A stretch of 42,376 nucleotides of DNA. Origin: Candidatus Oscillochloris fontis. GTDB lineage: Bacteria > Chloroflexota > Chloroflexia > Chloroflexales > Chloroflexaceae. The position numbers and the translations under genes are program-made. The DNA lies in contig NZ_RYFD01000040.1 in assembly GCF_004138135.1 (NCBI RefSeq), forward strand, positions 1-42,376. The letters are read 5' to 3'. Each line of letters starts with the position of its first letter. Position 1 is the first letter of the stretch. A model generated the notes under the pieces. It saw nothing but the letters and a program-made list of their open reading frames with translations, did not search any database and had not been told where the DNA came from. Of the stretch, positions 17,787 to 26,451 are shown one piece after another.

Positions 17787-17804
17787 GTCTCGTTGTTGGT
17801 CTGG

Positions 17805-17825
17805 TGTGGCGGCGCAGCCGCCACA
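17805..17825 (+). terminator. Hairpin after the first pyrophosphatase gene
   Basis: TGTGGCGGC-GCA-GCCGCCACA, a nine-pair perfect stem, begins 19 bases after the stop. The GGCGGC/GCCGCC core is the same as in the dispersed multi-hairpin element. It lacks a uridine run and may act as an mRNA 3' stabiliser. Confidence 0.5.
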
Positions 17826-17840
17826 CATCCCCACCTGCAC

Positions 17841-17871
17841 GCCTCTTCCGCCATAATCAGGCGGAAGAGGC
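17841..17871 (+). terminator. Second hairpin between the two pyrophosphatase genes
   Basis: GCCTCTTCCGCC pairs perfectly with GGCGGAAGAGGC (12 pairs, seven-base loop ATAATCA). It is followed by GTTATAATTACC, only weakly T-rich. It is a likely transcription end or attenuator between the paralogues. The TATAAT just after it (17874-17879) could be a -10 box for the second gene but has no matching -35 hexamer. Confidence 0.55.
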
Positions 17872-17926
17872 GTTATAATTACCCCGGCAGTAGCTTGTCC
17901 GCTTGATGACAACGAAGGGGTTGTAT

Positions 17927-20224
17927 ATGCAGGAGCTTGAACCGCTTCAGCAAACCGCAGTGTATGTGGTGTTAGGGATCTCGCTCTTGGGCATTGCCTA
18001 TGCCTTTATTCTGCGTAGCCAGATCTTGGCTCAGGATAAGGGAACCGCCAAGATGCAGGAGGTGTGGGGCTTTATTAAGTCGGGTGCGAATGCCTATCTG
18101 AGTCGCCAGTTTCGCACGATTGCGATCCTGATTGCGGTTCTGACCTTTGTGTTGGGGGCAAGTGTCTTTGTTATTCCGCCCACGACTGAGGCGGTTGAAC
18201 GTTTCGGGACGCCTGAAGCGGCGAAGATGTGGGTCGCGTTGGGCCGCGCAGTCGCCTTCCTGATGGGCTCACTCTTCTCCTATACCGTCGGCTTTGTCGG
18301 TATGAATGTGGCCGTCGAGGGCAATGTGCGCGTGGCCGCTGCCTCGCGCAAGGGCTACAATCCGGCGCTCCAGATTGCCTATAAGTCTGGTTCGGTGACG
18401 GGTATGCTCACCGTTGGTTTGGGGCTGCTCGGTGGCACGCTCATCTTCATGGTCTTTGGGATTGCCGCCCCCGATGCCCTGCTCGGCTTCGGTTTCGGTG
18501 GCTCGCTGATTGCCTTCTTCATGCGTGTGGGCGGTGGGATCTACACCAAGGCCGCCGATGTCGGCGCTGACCTCGTCGGCAAGGTGGAGGCCGGTATCCC
18601 CGAAGATGACCCGCGCAACGCGGCGGTAATTGCCGACCTCGTGGGCGATAATGTCGGCGACTGTGCCGGGATGGCCGCCGATGTCTTCGAGAGCTTTGAG
18701 GTGACGCTCGTCTCCGCGTTGATCCTCGGCCTCGTGCTGGGTGATGCGGTGCGCGGTACGCTGGGCGATGGTCAGTATGACCTGCGCTTCATCATCTTCC
18801 CGCTGGTGCTGCGCGCGATTGGGGTGGTGGCCTCGGTGATCGGTAATAGCTTTGTGCGTACCGATGAGAAGCGCCGCAACGCCATGGCGGCGATGAATCG
18901 GGGCTTCTATGTGGCGGCGGGCATCGCGGTGCTGGCCGGTGCAGCGGCAACCCCCTTCTTTATGGTTGATCAGACCACCGGGGTAGTGGATTGGCGACCC
19001 TTCCTGGCGGTTCTCTCCGGGGTTATCCTGGCGCTGGTGTTGGATAAGCTTACCGAGTATTTCACCAGTACCCACTTTGGGCCGGTCAAAGAGACGAGTA
19101 AGCAATCCCAGACGGGTGCCGCAACCAATATTCTCTCTGGCCTCGCCTTGGGCATGGAGAGCAGTGTATGGGCCATTCTGGTCATCGCCGGTTCGATCTT
19201 CTCCTCGGTGCTGATCTATGCGGGAGAGCCGGTGGCCACCCAGTTTACCGCCGTCCTCTATGGCGTCTCGCTGACTGGCATCGGCATGCTGTTGCTCACC
19301 GGCAACACCATCTCGATGGACAGCTTCGGGCCGATCTCGGATAACGCCAACGGTATCGGCGAAATGGCGGGGCTGGACAAGAATGCACGCAACGTCATGG
19401 ATGACCTGGACGCAGTGGGCAACACCACCAAGGCGGTCACCAAGGGGATTGCCATCGGTTCCGCTGTGATCGCGGCAGTAGCGTTGTATGGCTCCTTCTT
19501 CACCGACGTGAATAAGGTGCTCGTGCAGGTGGGCCAGGAGGCGATTACCTCGATCAACATCGCCGCCCCCGATGTCTTCATCGGCCTGATGATCGGTGGG
19601 GCCATCCCCTTCCTGATCTCGGCGCTCACCATCCGCGCCGTCTCACGCGCCGCCGCCCAGATCGTCAATGAGGTGCGCCGCCAATTCCGCATCCCCGGCA
19701 TCATGGAGGGCAAAGTAACCCCCGATTATGAGCGTGCAGTGACGATCTCGACCACCGCCGCCCAAAAGGAACTGATCAGCCTGGGGATCATCGCGGTGAT
19801 CGTGCCGATCCTGGTCGGCTTTTTGCTGGGAGTCGCGCCGTTGGGCGGCTTCCTAGCCGGGATCATCCTCTCTGGCCAACTCATGGCGGTCTTCCAGTCT
19901 AACGCCGGTGGTGCCTGGGATAACGCCAAGAAGTATATCGAAGAGGGCAACTACGGCGGCAAGCATAGCGAATCCCACAAGGCATCGGTGGTTGGGGATA
20001 CCGTAGGCGACCCGCTCAAGGACACGGCTGGCCCCGCGCTCAACCCGATGATCAAGGTGATCAACATGGTCGCGCTGATCATCGCCCCGATTGTGGTGAC
20101 GATTGATCGCCAAAGCCCGGCAGTGCTAGGATCTATGTTGGTGTGTGGGATCGCCCTAATCTGGGCGATCTGGCAGAGTAAGCGCGAAGCGCCACAAATG
20201 AATGAGCCGGTGAAGGTACATTAG
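17927..20224 (+). CDS. hppA: Membrane-bound pyrophosphatase, K+-independent H+-translocating type
   Basis: 765 residues from ATG 17927, preceded by GAAGGGG about six bases upstream; an upstream ATG at 17903 lacks such a site. The catalytic motif DVGADLVGKVEAGIPEDDPRN begins at residue 211, and NTISMDSFGPISDNANGIGEM lies at about 460-480. The cation signature is GNTTKAVTKG with K502 and T505, the Lys/Thr pair that replaces the K+ site in K+-independent proton pumps. Helix 6 reads CAGMAADVFESFEVT, typical of that subgroup. It is longer than its neighbour, partly through a loop at about 82-105 and a C-terminal membrane extension. The two genes thus encode functionally different pumps, not a simple duplication. 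Confidence 0.9.
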   Translation: MQELEPLQQTAVYVVLGISLLGIAYAFILRSQILAQDKGTAKMQEVWGFIKSGANAYLSRQFRTIAILIAVLTFVLGASVFVIPPTTEAVERFGTPEAAKMWVALGRAVAFLMGSLFSYTVGFVGMNVAVEGNVRVAAASRKGYNPALQIAYKSGSVTGMLTVGLGLLGGTLIFMVFGIAAPDALLGFGFGGSLIAFFMRVGGGIYTKAADVGADLVGKVEAGIPEDDPRNAAVIADLVGDNVGDCAGMAADVFESFEVTLVSALILGLVLGDAVRGTLGDGQYDLRFIIFPLVLRAIGVVASVIGNSFVRTDEKRRNAMAAMNRGFYVAAGIAVLAGAAATPFFMVDQTTGVVDWRPFLAVLSGVILALVLDKLTEYFTSTHFGPVKETSKQSQTGAATNILSGLALGMESSVWAILVIAGSIFSSVLIYAGEPVATQFTAVLYGVSLTGIGMLLLTGNTISMDSFGPISDNANGIGEMAGLDKNARNVMDDLDAVGNTTKAVTKGIAIGSAVIAAVALYGSFFTDVNKVLVQVGQEAITSINIAAPDVFIGLMIGGAIPFLISALTIRAVSRAAAQIVNEVRRQFRIPGIMEGKVTPDYERAVTISTTAAQKELISLGIIAVIVPILVGFLLGVAPLGGFLAGIILSGQLMAVFQSNAGGAWDNAKKYIEEGNYGGKHSESHKASVVGDTVGDPLKDTAGPALNPMIKVINMVALIIAPIVVTIDRQSPAVLGSMLVCGIALIWAIWQSKREAPQMNEPVKVH

Positions 20225-20247
20225 CCCCTCCTCGATCTGATTATGGT

Positions 20248-20270
20248 GGGCAAGATCGCTGATCTTGCCC
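20248..20270 (+). terminator. Hairpin terminator after the second pyrophosphatase
   Basis: GGGCAAGATC-GCT-GATCTTGCCC, ten perfect pairs with a three-base loop, followed by ATCTTT. It begins 23 bases after the stop codon and ends 13 bases before the next start codon. Confidence 0.7.
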
Positions 20271-20283
20271 ATCTTTCACACCT

Positions 20284-22389
20284 ATGCCTTCTTCTCCCCG
20301 GCGCTTGGATGCGCTTGCACTCCTCTTCTATACACTGCTTAGCCTCGCCCTCACATGGCCACTCGCCCGTTATTGGGATCATGGCTTTATGGGCTTTGCG
20401 CGCAGCTTTCAGGATGGTATCCAGAATGTCTGGAATATGTGGTGGATGCGCTGGGCACTGGCTCATGGCCAAAACCCCTTCTGGAACCCGTTGCTCTACT
20501 ACCCCGATGGCCTCCAGATGTATCTCCAGGCGATCAGTGCGCCGGGGGCGCTGGTGGCGTTACCCGTCAGTCTGATCTTTGGGCCGACTGCCGCCTATAA
20601 CACAGCCATGATCATGGCCAGTGCCTTAACCGGCTATGGTGTCTTTGTACTCGTGCGGGCCTTTGTCCCTGGCTATCGGTTGCCCCTCCTCGCCGGAGCC
20701 TTGGTGCTGGCCTCACCCTTCATGCTCGGTCGGCTGCTCACCAACCAACTCAACCTGACCAGCATGTATTGGCTGCCCTTCTATTTTCTCGCCCTGATCC
20801 GGCTGGAAGAACGCCGCACCTGGGGCGCACTACTCTGGGCCGGGGTGCTGGTGCTGCTGCTCATGCTCACCGACTGGTATTGGACGTTGGTGTGCATGGT
20901 CTATACCCTGGTATGGATGCTCACGGGCCTGACACTGCGGGCGGATCGCGGCTGGCGGCTGCGGCGTTACCTGAGTTTTGCCGGCGTGGTGCTGCTCTTC
21001 ACCTCCCCGCTGCTGATTGCGATTGCTCAGGTACGCAGCCAACTGCCCATTCAGGATAGTATCGCCAATCCGGGGTGGCAGGCGTATGTGCGCGGCTTCT
21101 CACTCGACCTGTTCGGCCTCTTTTACCCGGCATTATCGCCGCTCTTCGCTGCTGATACATCCGCTACCTTCATTGAGGCGGTGCGCCCGCGAGCCTTTAG
21201 CTTTGAAGGCTCGTATACGGCTGCGGGTTGGGTTTTGCTCGGATTAGCCGGGGTAGGAATCTGGCAGCACGGACGCCAACACTGGCGCTTGTTGCTCACG
21301 GCAGGCTTCGGCTTCCTGATTGCGCTTGGCCCCAACCTGCATGTCTTCGGGCAGAATACCGGCATTCCCATGCCCTATGTGCTGATCGAGCAGTTACCCC
21401 TGATCAGCACCGCCCGCCGCCCCAACCTCTACGCGGTACCGATCATAGTTGTGGCCGCCATCTTTGCCGCTCTAGGTCTTCAATCCCTGATGCGGCGGAT
21501 GCCACCCCAACGGGCCACCATACTGCTGGTAGCGGTCATGTTGCTGGCCACCTGGGAACTCTGGCCGCCTCGCAGCCGCGATCTCTACCTCGTCAATGCG
21601 TCGCCGCTCGTGGCGGGGCTGCGCGAGCGCCCCGGCGCGGTGCTCGATCTGCCCTACGAGAACCAGGAGAGCAGTCGTTCGCTCCTCCACCAGATCAGCC
21701 ATGAACAGCCGATGATTGGTGGCTATGTCTCGCGGCGACCTGAATACCCAGCGCTCGATATGCCCCACATCGGTCAATTGATCACGATGCAGACGTGGCT
21801 ACGCTCCGATATTGTGGATACCGCCGCCATGCTACATGCCGCCCAATGTTACGCTCCGCTGCGCCACATTTTGGTTGAGCGAAACGAGGTGACCGCCCAG
21901 CAGATCGCGGAGATCGAGGCAGTATTGACCCAGATCGCGGCGGCCCCGGTGGCTCCAAGTGGCCAGGATTCCGCAACGATCTGGTATGAGTTACCTCCAT
22001 CTCCGGCGGTATGTGAGCCGTTCCTCTTTTTAGGTCGGGGATGGTACCGTTTGGAGCAAGATGCGACTCGTCGTTGGCGTTGGATGCAGGCCGAGGCGAC
22101 CATTTGGCTGGTGAACCCGCATCCAGAGGCGCAGAATCTAGTCTTGGAGGTGCAGGCGGAAGCCTTTGGTGATGCAGGAATCCAGCGCATGCTGAGCATC
22201 TTCCAGCAAGAGCACATGCTTGGAAGCTTTATTGTCCGCGCAGGGCAGCCGCGTATCTACCGCTTTACCATCAGGATTCCGCCTGGGCAGAGTTCGATCT
22301 CTCTGCGTGCCCCAGCCAGCCCCGAACCAGATGGGCGCAGCCTCAGCCTGAGCGTGACGCGAATCGGATTTGATCTGGTGCGCCCCTAA
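20284..22389 (+). CDS. Large polytopic membrane protein, GT-C glycosyltransferase-like
   Basis: 701 residues. About eleven to twelve membrane segments occupy residues 1-430; a soluble C-terminal region (about 430-701) is predicted outside the membrane. The first loop contains SFQDGIQNVWNMWWMRWALAHGQNPFWNPLLYYPDG, a pattern seen in many uncharacterised actinobacterial and Chloroflexi GT-C-fold proteins in which early acidic residues of the first extracytoplasmic loop are catalytic. The later segment LISTARRPNLYAVPIIVV and the family-like C-terminal beta-rich region support this. It would transfer sugars from polyprenyl-phosphate donors at the outer face; donor and acceptor are unknown. There is no strong Shine-Dalgarno; no partner gene is adjacent. 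Confidence 0.7.
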   Translation: MPSSPRRLDALALLFYTLLSLALTWPLARYWDHGFMGFARSFQDGIQNVWNMWWMRWALAHGQNPFWNPLLYYPDGLQMYLQAISAPGALVALPVSLIFGPTAAYNTAMIMASALTGYGVFVLVRAFVPGYRLPLLAGALVLASPFMLGRLLTNQLNLTSMYWLPFYFLALIRLEERRTWGALLWAGVLVLLLMLTDWYWTLVCMVYTLVWMLTGLTLRADRGWRLRRYLSFAGVVLLFTSPLLIAIAQVRSQLPIQDSIANPGWQAYVRGFSLDLFGLFYPALSPLFAADTSATFIEAVRPRAFSFEGSYTAAGWVLLGLAGVGIWQHGRQHWRLLLTAGFGFLIALGPNLHVFGQNTGIPMPYVLIEQLPLISTARRPNLYAVPIIVVAAIFAALGLQSLMRRMPPQRATILLVAVMLLATWELWPPRSRDLYLVNASPLVAGLRERPGAVLDLPYENQESSRSLLHQISHEQPMIGGYVSRRPEYPALDMPHIGQLITMQTWLRSDIVDTAAMLHAAQCYAPLRHILVERNEVTAQQIAEIEAVLTQIAAAPVAPSGQDSATIWYELPPSPAVCEPFLFLGRGWYRLEQDATRRWRWMQAEATIWLVNPHPEAQNLVLEVQAEAFGDAGIQRMLSIFQQEHMLGSFIVRAGQPRIYRFTIRIPPGQSSISLRAPASPEPDGRSLSLSVTRIGFDLVRP

Positions 22390-22515
22390 GTATATAGCAT
22401 CAACGCTTTTTCAGTATTCTTCTACTACACATTCACGTACAATCCGCTATAATAGTTCCATCTCTGCACATCAAAGCGCGGCGATCATCGCCCAATTTCG
22501 AAGGGTGCTGCCTTG

Positions 22516-22968
22516 ATGGAACGTACATCCCCGCTTACCCGTCGTGTGCGTCGGTTGCTTGGCACATCTGATCTGCGGCCCACGCCACCAGCGCACCCGC
22601 TGGAGACGAGCATCCGGCTTGAGTCGCAGGTGGCCCAACTTTCGGCCAAACTGAATGATCTGCGGATCAGCCAACGCCAGCACGAAGCAGAGGTGGAGCG
22701 ACTCCGCGAAGAACTGCGGCTGGCGAAACAGCATCAGCAGCAATTACAGCAGGTGCTTAACACAATAGAAGATCTGCTGCACACCAATCGTCAACTCATC
22801 GAACCGCCCTCCGATCTCTCGTCAACAGCCACGCTCTTTGAGCGCATGTGCGCCCGTATCGGGGCTAATCACCGCCTCGATCCTCACTATCGCGAGACAC
22901 TCACCCAGATGGCGGAGCAGTTAACCCACGTGCGCGATACACTGCGGGAAGCTCTAGGTGAGGCGTAG
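22516..22968 (+). CDS. Small coiled-coil protein of unknown function
   Basis: 150 residues from ATG 22516; the preceding in-frame TTG at 22513 is a less likely start. GAAGGG lies about 11 bases upstream. Residues about 30-85 (LESQVAQLSAKLNDLRISQRQHEAEVERLREELRLAKQHQQQLQQVL) form a strong heptad coiled coil, and 125-147 another short one. No membrane segment, signal peptide or known domain is present. In the 126-base gap before it, TATAAT at 22448-22453 could be a -10 box but has no good -35 partner. The gene is convergent with the cysteine desulfurase, nine bases apart. Confidence 0.7.
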   Translation: MERTSPLTRRVRRLLGTSDLRPTPPAHPLETSIRLESQVAQLSAKLNDLRISQRQHEAEVERLREELRLAKQHQQQLQQVLNTIEDLLHTNRQLIEPPSDLSSTATLFERMCARIGANHRLDPHYRETLTQMAEQLTHVRDTLREALGEA

Positions 22969-22977
22969 AGCCACGGC

Positions 22978-24141
22978 TTAACACGTCACCACCGCCCGCA
23001 GGCGGTTGATGAGTGCGGGTATGATCGCCAACACATGCTCGATCTCTTCAGCCTGGGTCGTGCGCCCCAACGAGAAGCGTAGCGAACCGTTGGCGGCCTC
23101 CGCGTGCAAGCCCATGGCCGTCAGAACGTGTGATGGCTCGATTGCGCCACTACTACAGGCACTTCCGCCACTGGCACAGATCCCCTGTTGGTCGAGCAGC
23201 AATAAGAGACTCTCGCTCTCGATGCATGCAAAACCGAGGTTGGCGTTGTTGGCCAGCCGCTCTTCGCGGTCGCCATTGAGCCAACTGCGCGGGATCGTGG
23301 CCAGAACCCCATCAATCAGGCGGTTGCGCAGGTGGCGCAGGCGGGCCACCGTCGCAGATCGTTGCTCCTCGGCCAGCGTCAGGGCCGTGGCTAGCCCGAC
23401 AATCCCCGGCACATTCTCGGTACCAGCGCGCCGCCGCCGCTCCTGGCCCCCCCCGTTGATCTGGGGGAGGAGTGGGGTACCGTGGCGCACATAGAGTAAC
23501 CCCGATCCCTTCGGCCCGTAGAACTTATGCCCGGTCAGGGTGAGCAGATCCACATTCAGGCTCTCGACATCCAAGGGCAAAAGCCCGGCTGCCTGCACTG
23601 CATCGCTGTGGAAGGGGATACCCCGCTCGCGGCAGATCGCGCCCAGTTCGCCAAGCGGCTGGATCGTCCCGACCTCGTTGTTGGCATACATCACCGAGAC
23701 GAGCACCGTCTCCGGGCGGATCGCGGCGCGCAGATCGTCCGGGCGCACCCGGCCCGCCGCATCAACCGGGAGTTGCGTTGACGTAAAGCCGAATTGCTCC
23801 AGGTACTCGATGGCGTGCAGCACCGCATGGTGCTCAATCGCGCTGGTAATAATGTGGTTGCCGCGCCCGCGCTGCTGCTGGGCCAGGGCCACACCCTTGA
23901 TCGCCAGATTATCGCTCTCGCTACCGCCACCCGTAAAGATGAGCTCCTTGCGCGCACAGCCCAGCACCAACGCTACTGCCTCCCGCGCATCGTCAATCGC
24001 ATGCAGCGCCGCCCGCCCCAGTTGGTGGATACTCGATGGGTTGCCCGGCTGCTCGCTGAGATAGGGCAGCATTGCCGCCAAAACCCGCTGATCGAGCGGG
24101 GTGGTCGCCGCATGATCGAGATAGATGATCCGCTCTGCCAT
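22978..24141 (-). CDS. Cysteine desulfurase (NifS/IscS family)
   Basis: 387 residues, the usual length. It is a PLP enzyme that removes sulfur from cysteine as a persulfide for Fe-S cluster, thiamine or tRNA thiolation. The sequence starts MAERIIYLDHAATTPLD as in the family. The PLP lysine is K206 in LTGHKFYGPKGSGLLYVR, with SAIEHHAVLHA (about 100-110) and the HSDAVQAAG aspartate upstream. The catalytic cysteine is C329 in SGGSACSSGAIEPSHVL, on the loop typical of group I enzymes. CAGGAG lies about seven bases before ATG 24141. No iscU, sufU, thiI or mnmA is adjacent, so I cannot say which pathway it serves and leave the symbol blank. Confidence 0.94.
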   Translation of the reverse strand: MAERIIYLDHAATTPLDQRVLAAMLPYLSEQPGNPSSIHQLGRAALHAIDDAREAVALVLGCARKELIFTGGGSESDNLAIKGVALAQQQRGRGNHIITSAIEHHAVLHAIEYLEQFGFTSTQLPVDAAGRVRPDDLRAAIRPETVLVSVMYANNEVGTIQPLGELGAICRERGIPFHSDAVQAAGLLPLDVESLNVDLLTLTGHKFYGPKGSGLLYVRHGTPLLPQINGGGQERRRRAGTENVPGIVGLATALTLAEEQRSATVARLRHLRNRLIDGVLATIPRSWLNGDREERLANNANLGFACIESESLLLLLDQQGICASGGSACSSGAIEPSHVLTAMGLHAEAANGSLRFSLGRTTQAEEIEHVLAIIPALINRLRAVVTC

Positions 24142-24175
24142 GAAGCACTCCTGGGGTACGGGAAATGTGACACGC

Positions 24176-24227
24176 TGGCTTCGACACGCTCAGCCAGCGG
24201 TACCGCTGGCTGAGCGTGTCGAAGCCA
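24176..24227. repeat. Perfect 52-base palindrome
   Basis: The left arm TGGCTTCGACACGCTCAGCC continues AGCGGT, and the right arm is its exact reverse complement, with no spacer (26 bases per arm, centre between 24201 and 24202). The core TTCGACACGCTCAGCC belongs to a type of 'GAGC(C/G)TGTCGAAG' palindrome that recurs in many unrelated bacterial genomes. It lies 34 bases upstream of the cysteine desulfurase start, in a 434-base gap (24142-24575) that also holds a GC hairpin, a LexA-like box and a 10-base triple repeat but no gene. Confidence 0.92.
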
Positions 24228-24274
24228 GGCGGCGTAGCCCCATGCACATCACGTTATGCAATGTGGCATCCGTA

Positions 24275-24298
24275 GGGGGCGCATCACGATGCGCCCCC
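24275..24298. repeat. GC-rich hairpin, short variant of the GTAGGGGCG repeat
   Basis: GGGGGCGCAT-CACG-ATGCGCCCCC, a ten-pair perfect stem preceded by GTA and followed by TTGC. It resembles the two arms of the 74-base GTAGGGGCGAAGCATCGC family brought together without the central spacer. It lies between the divergent cysteine desulfurase and Yip1 genes. Confidence 0.6.
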
Positions 24299-24326
24299 TT
24301 GCAAGTATAGCATATCACCCAGGAAA

Positions 24327-24340
24327 CGAACGCACGTTCG
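24327..24340. promoter_or_regulatory. LexA-like box (CGAAC-N4-GTTCG)
   Basis: CGAACGCACGTTCG matches the Gram-positive-type SOS box pattern CGAACRNRYGTTYG across all specified positions. A partial second site, CGAACACTCGTGCG, lies at 24361-24374, with a -35-like TTGACA at 24349-24354 between them. No good -10 hexamer follows at 17 bases, and the nearest gene start on the plus strand is about 235 bases away. It is a candidate only; no SOS gene is adjacent. Confidence 0.35.
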
Positions 24341-24430
24341 CAAAACTCTTGACAGATCAACGAACACTCGTGCGGTTTTTTGAAGTAGATGCAATCGAGG
24401 CTCTATCCCTCGCAGATGCCCGATTTCATG

Positions 24431-24460
24431 TGGGATAACGTGGGATAATGTGGGATAACG
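24431..24460. repeat. Three tandem 10-base repeats (TGGGATAAYG)
   Basis: TGGGATAACG, TGGGATAATG, TGGGATAACG in direct tandem, one helical turn apart, upstream of the Yip1 gene. The spacing would place equivalent base pairs on one DNA face, as in regulator-binding iterons, but the number is small and it could be simple slippage. Confidence 0.6.
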
Positions 24461-24575
24461 AGCGCACGAAGTGTAAAGAGATCCGCTCAGCCGCAACATA
24501 ATTCTATGCAACAGCGTATACTATACAGGCAAAGCGGACGACACCCGCCCGACCATATGTGTAAGGAGGCTCCCT

Positions 24576-25157
24576 ATGTCCAATCCACAAGTCTCTATTC
24601 CCGAAATGATCAACCAGAGTCGGGATATTATCACCAACCCGAGTGTTGAGACCTTCGAGCGCTACGAGCGCCACGGGAACACCACCAGTGCCGCGATCTA
24701 TGTTGGTATCGCCGCGATCATTAGCGGTATCTTGGGGCTATCGGGCGGCATTGGTGGCTTGCTCTCCTCAGCGCTTGGTGCGCTGATCGGTTTCTTCATC
24801 TTTACCGGCATGGTCTTCTACATTGGGCGCAATATTGCCGAGGGTACCGGAACCTGGGATGAGGTTGCCTATACCTTTGCACTCTTTGTTGCGCCACTGA
24901 CGTTAGTTGCTGCTCTCCTGAAACTGGTTGTCTGGATTTTGGGTGCTATTCCGCTGCTGGGTGGTCTCTTTATCCTGCTCGGTGCCTTGGTTACACTGCT
25001 CATCTTGCTCGTCCAAGCCTACTTCGCCTATATCGCCGTCCAGTCGAGCATGAACATCCATGATCAGTCCAAGGCGATCATCACCCTGGGGCTGGCGGTG
25101 GTGGGTACCTTCATTGTGCAGTTTGTGATTGCTGTCATCTTTGGGATTATCTTCTAG
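24576..25157 (+). CDS. Yip1-domain membrane protein
   Basis: 193 residues. After a hydrophilic N-terminus (1-40, PEMINQSRDIITNPSVETFERYE), five hydrophobic segments follow. The arrangement, including the conserved GTGTWDEVAYTFALFVAPLTLVAALL segment (about 90-115), is typical of bacterial Yip1 (PF04893) proteins. Their bacterial function is unknown. The start is supported by AAGGAGG about eight bases upstream. TATACT at 24517-24522 is a plausible -10 box without a clear -35. The gene is followed by a GC hairpin and then, on the same strand, the SbcD-like nuclease. Confidence 0.82.
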   Translation: MSNPQVSIPEMINQSRDIITNPSVETFERYERHGNTTSAAIYVGIAAIISGILGLSGGIGGLLSSALGALIGFFIFTGMVFYIGRNIAEGTGTWDEVAYTFALFVAPLTLVAALLKLVVWILGAIPLLGGLFILLGALVTLLILLVQAYFAYIAVQSSMNIHDQSKAIITLGLAVVGTFIVQFVIAVIFGIIF

Positions 25158-25175
25158 CCTCCAGCACCCATGGTG

Positions 25176-25200
25176 CGAGACGGCCTCACCAGCCGTCTCG
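25176..25200 (+). terminator. Hairpin after the Yip1 gene
   Basis: CGAGACGGC pairs with GCCGTCTCG around the seven-base loop CTCACCA, beginning 18 bases after the stop codon and followed by TTATG. It is a moderate terminator candidate, 13 bases before the next start codon. Confidence 0.55.
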
Positions 25201-25213
25201 TTATGATTCCTCT

Positions 25214-26428
25214 ATGATCAAACTCCTTCACCTTGCCGATCTCCATATTGGGGTCGAGAACTATGGTCGTATTGACCCAGCGAGCGGCATGCATACCCGC
25301 TTGCTCGATTACCTGAGCCGCTTGGATGAGGCTATCGAACTGGGCTTGCAAGCCGAGGTTGATCTGGTACTGATCGCGGGCGACATCTACAAGAACCGTT
25401 CGCCCAATCCCACCCACCAGCGCGAGTTTGCGCGCCGCCTGCATCGCATCCGTTCCGCTGGTGTGCCGGTCTTTATCCTCACCGGCAACCACGATATTTC
25501 GGCCTCGTTGGGGCGAGCCCATTCAGTCGAGATTTTTGAGGCGCTCGATATTGATGGCATTACGATTGCCGACCGGCTGCGCCTGCATGTGATCCAAACC
25601 CGCTCCGGCCCACTCCAGATCATCGCGCTGCCGTGGGTCACCCGCCACAACCTCATGACCCGCGAGGAGATGCGTGGAGCCTCCTTCGCTGAGATCGAGT
25701 ATGAACTGCGCCGCCGTCTGGAAGGCTTTGTGATCGACAAAGCGGCCCAACTCGATCCAAGCATCCCGGCAGTGCTGGCCTTTCACGGTAGTGTGGACGG
25801 GGCTGAACTGGGGGCCGAACGGGCCATGACGCTGGGCCAAGATCTGGTCATGTCGCGCTCGGTGTTGGCCCAGGCGAATATTGATTATGTGGCCATGGGC
25901 CACATCCACAAGCACCAGGTGATCGGCATTCAGCCGCCGCTTGTTTACCCCGGTAGTATCGAGCGGGTAGATTTTGGTGAGCGCGAAGAACCCAAAGGCT
26001 GTGTGATCGTCGAACTCGAACCCGGCGCTGCCCGCTGGCAGTTCCACCAACTTGCGGCGCGCCCCTTTGTGAGTATCGAACATGATCTGCGCTCAAGCAG
26101 CGATCCACTCGAACTGGTAGCGACGCTGATTGGCCGCCACAATCTGCACGATGCGGTGGTACGGGTCGAACTCCAGGCCACCCGCGAGCAGACCGCCGTG
26201 TTGCGCGAGGAGCAGATCCGTACTCTGCTGGAGCAGGCCGGGGCGTTCGTGATTGCCGCGATCACCATTACGGTCGAACGTGCGAGCCGTCGTCGCTACG
26301 CGAACGAAGCGGAGTTGTTAGAGGGGCTAACGCCGCGTCGCGCCTTGGAGATCTACCTGCGCCGCAAACATCCGCCTCTGCCCCCGGAACGGATCGCGGC
26401 GTTGCTCGCCGCCGCTGATGAATTGTAA
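25214..26428 (+). CDS. SbcD/Mre11-like DNA double-strand-break nuclease subunit
   Basis: 404 residues. The calcineurin-type metallophosphoesterase domain (1 to about 230) contains LHLADLHIG (metal ligands D9 and H11), LIAGDIYKN, LTGNHDI, LAFHGSV and MGHIHKHQ, the five motifs of Mre11/SbcD. A capping domain follows (about 270-345), then a basic helical C-terminus (RASRRRYANEAELLEGLTPRRALEIYLRRK). SbcD normally partners the SMC-like ATPase SbcC to cleave hairpins and blocked DNA ends. That is notable in a region so rich in palindromes, but no sbcC gene lies in this window (next are a repeat and tRNAs). I therefore leave the symbol blank. Length and motif order are those of the family. Confidence 0.88.
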   Translation: MIKLLHLADLHIGVENYGRIDPASGMHTRLLDYLSRLDEAIELGLQAEVDLVLIAGDIYKNRSPNPTHQREFARRLHRIRSAGVPVFILTGNHDISASLGRAHSVEIFEALDIDGITIADRLRLHVIQTRSGPLQIIALPWVTRHNLMTREEMRGASFAEIEYELRRRLEGFVIDKAAQLDPSIPAVLAFHGSVDGAELGAERAMTLGQDLVMSRSVLAQANIDYVAMGHIHKHQVIGIQPPLVYPGSIERVDFGEREEPKGCVIVELEPGAARWQFHQLAARPFVSIEHDLRSSSDPLELVATLIGRHNLHDAVVRVELQATREQTAVLREEQIRTLLEQAGAFVIAAITITVERASRRRYANEAELLEGLTPRRALEIYLRRKHPPLPPERIAALLAAADEL

Positions 26429-26451
26429 TTGCCCTTGAACTCTCACCAGAC

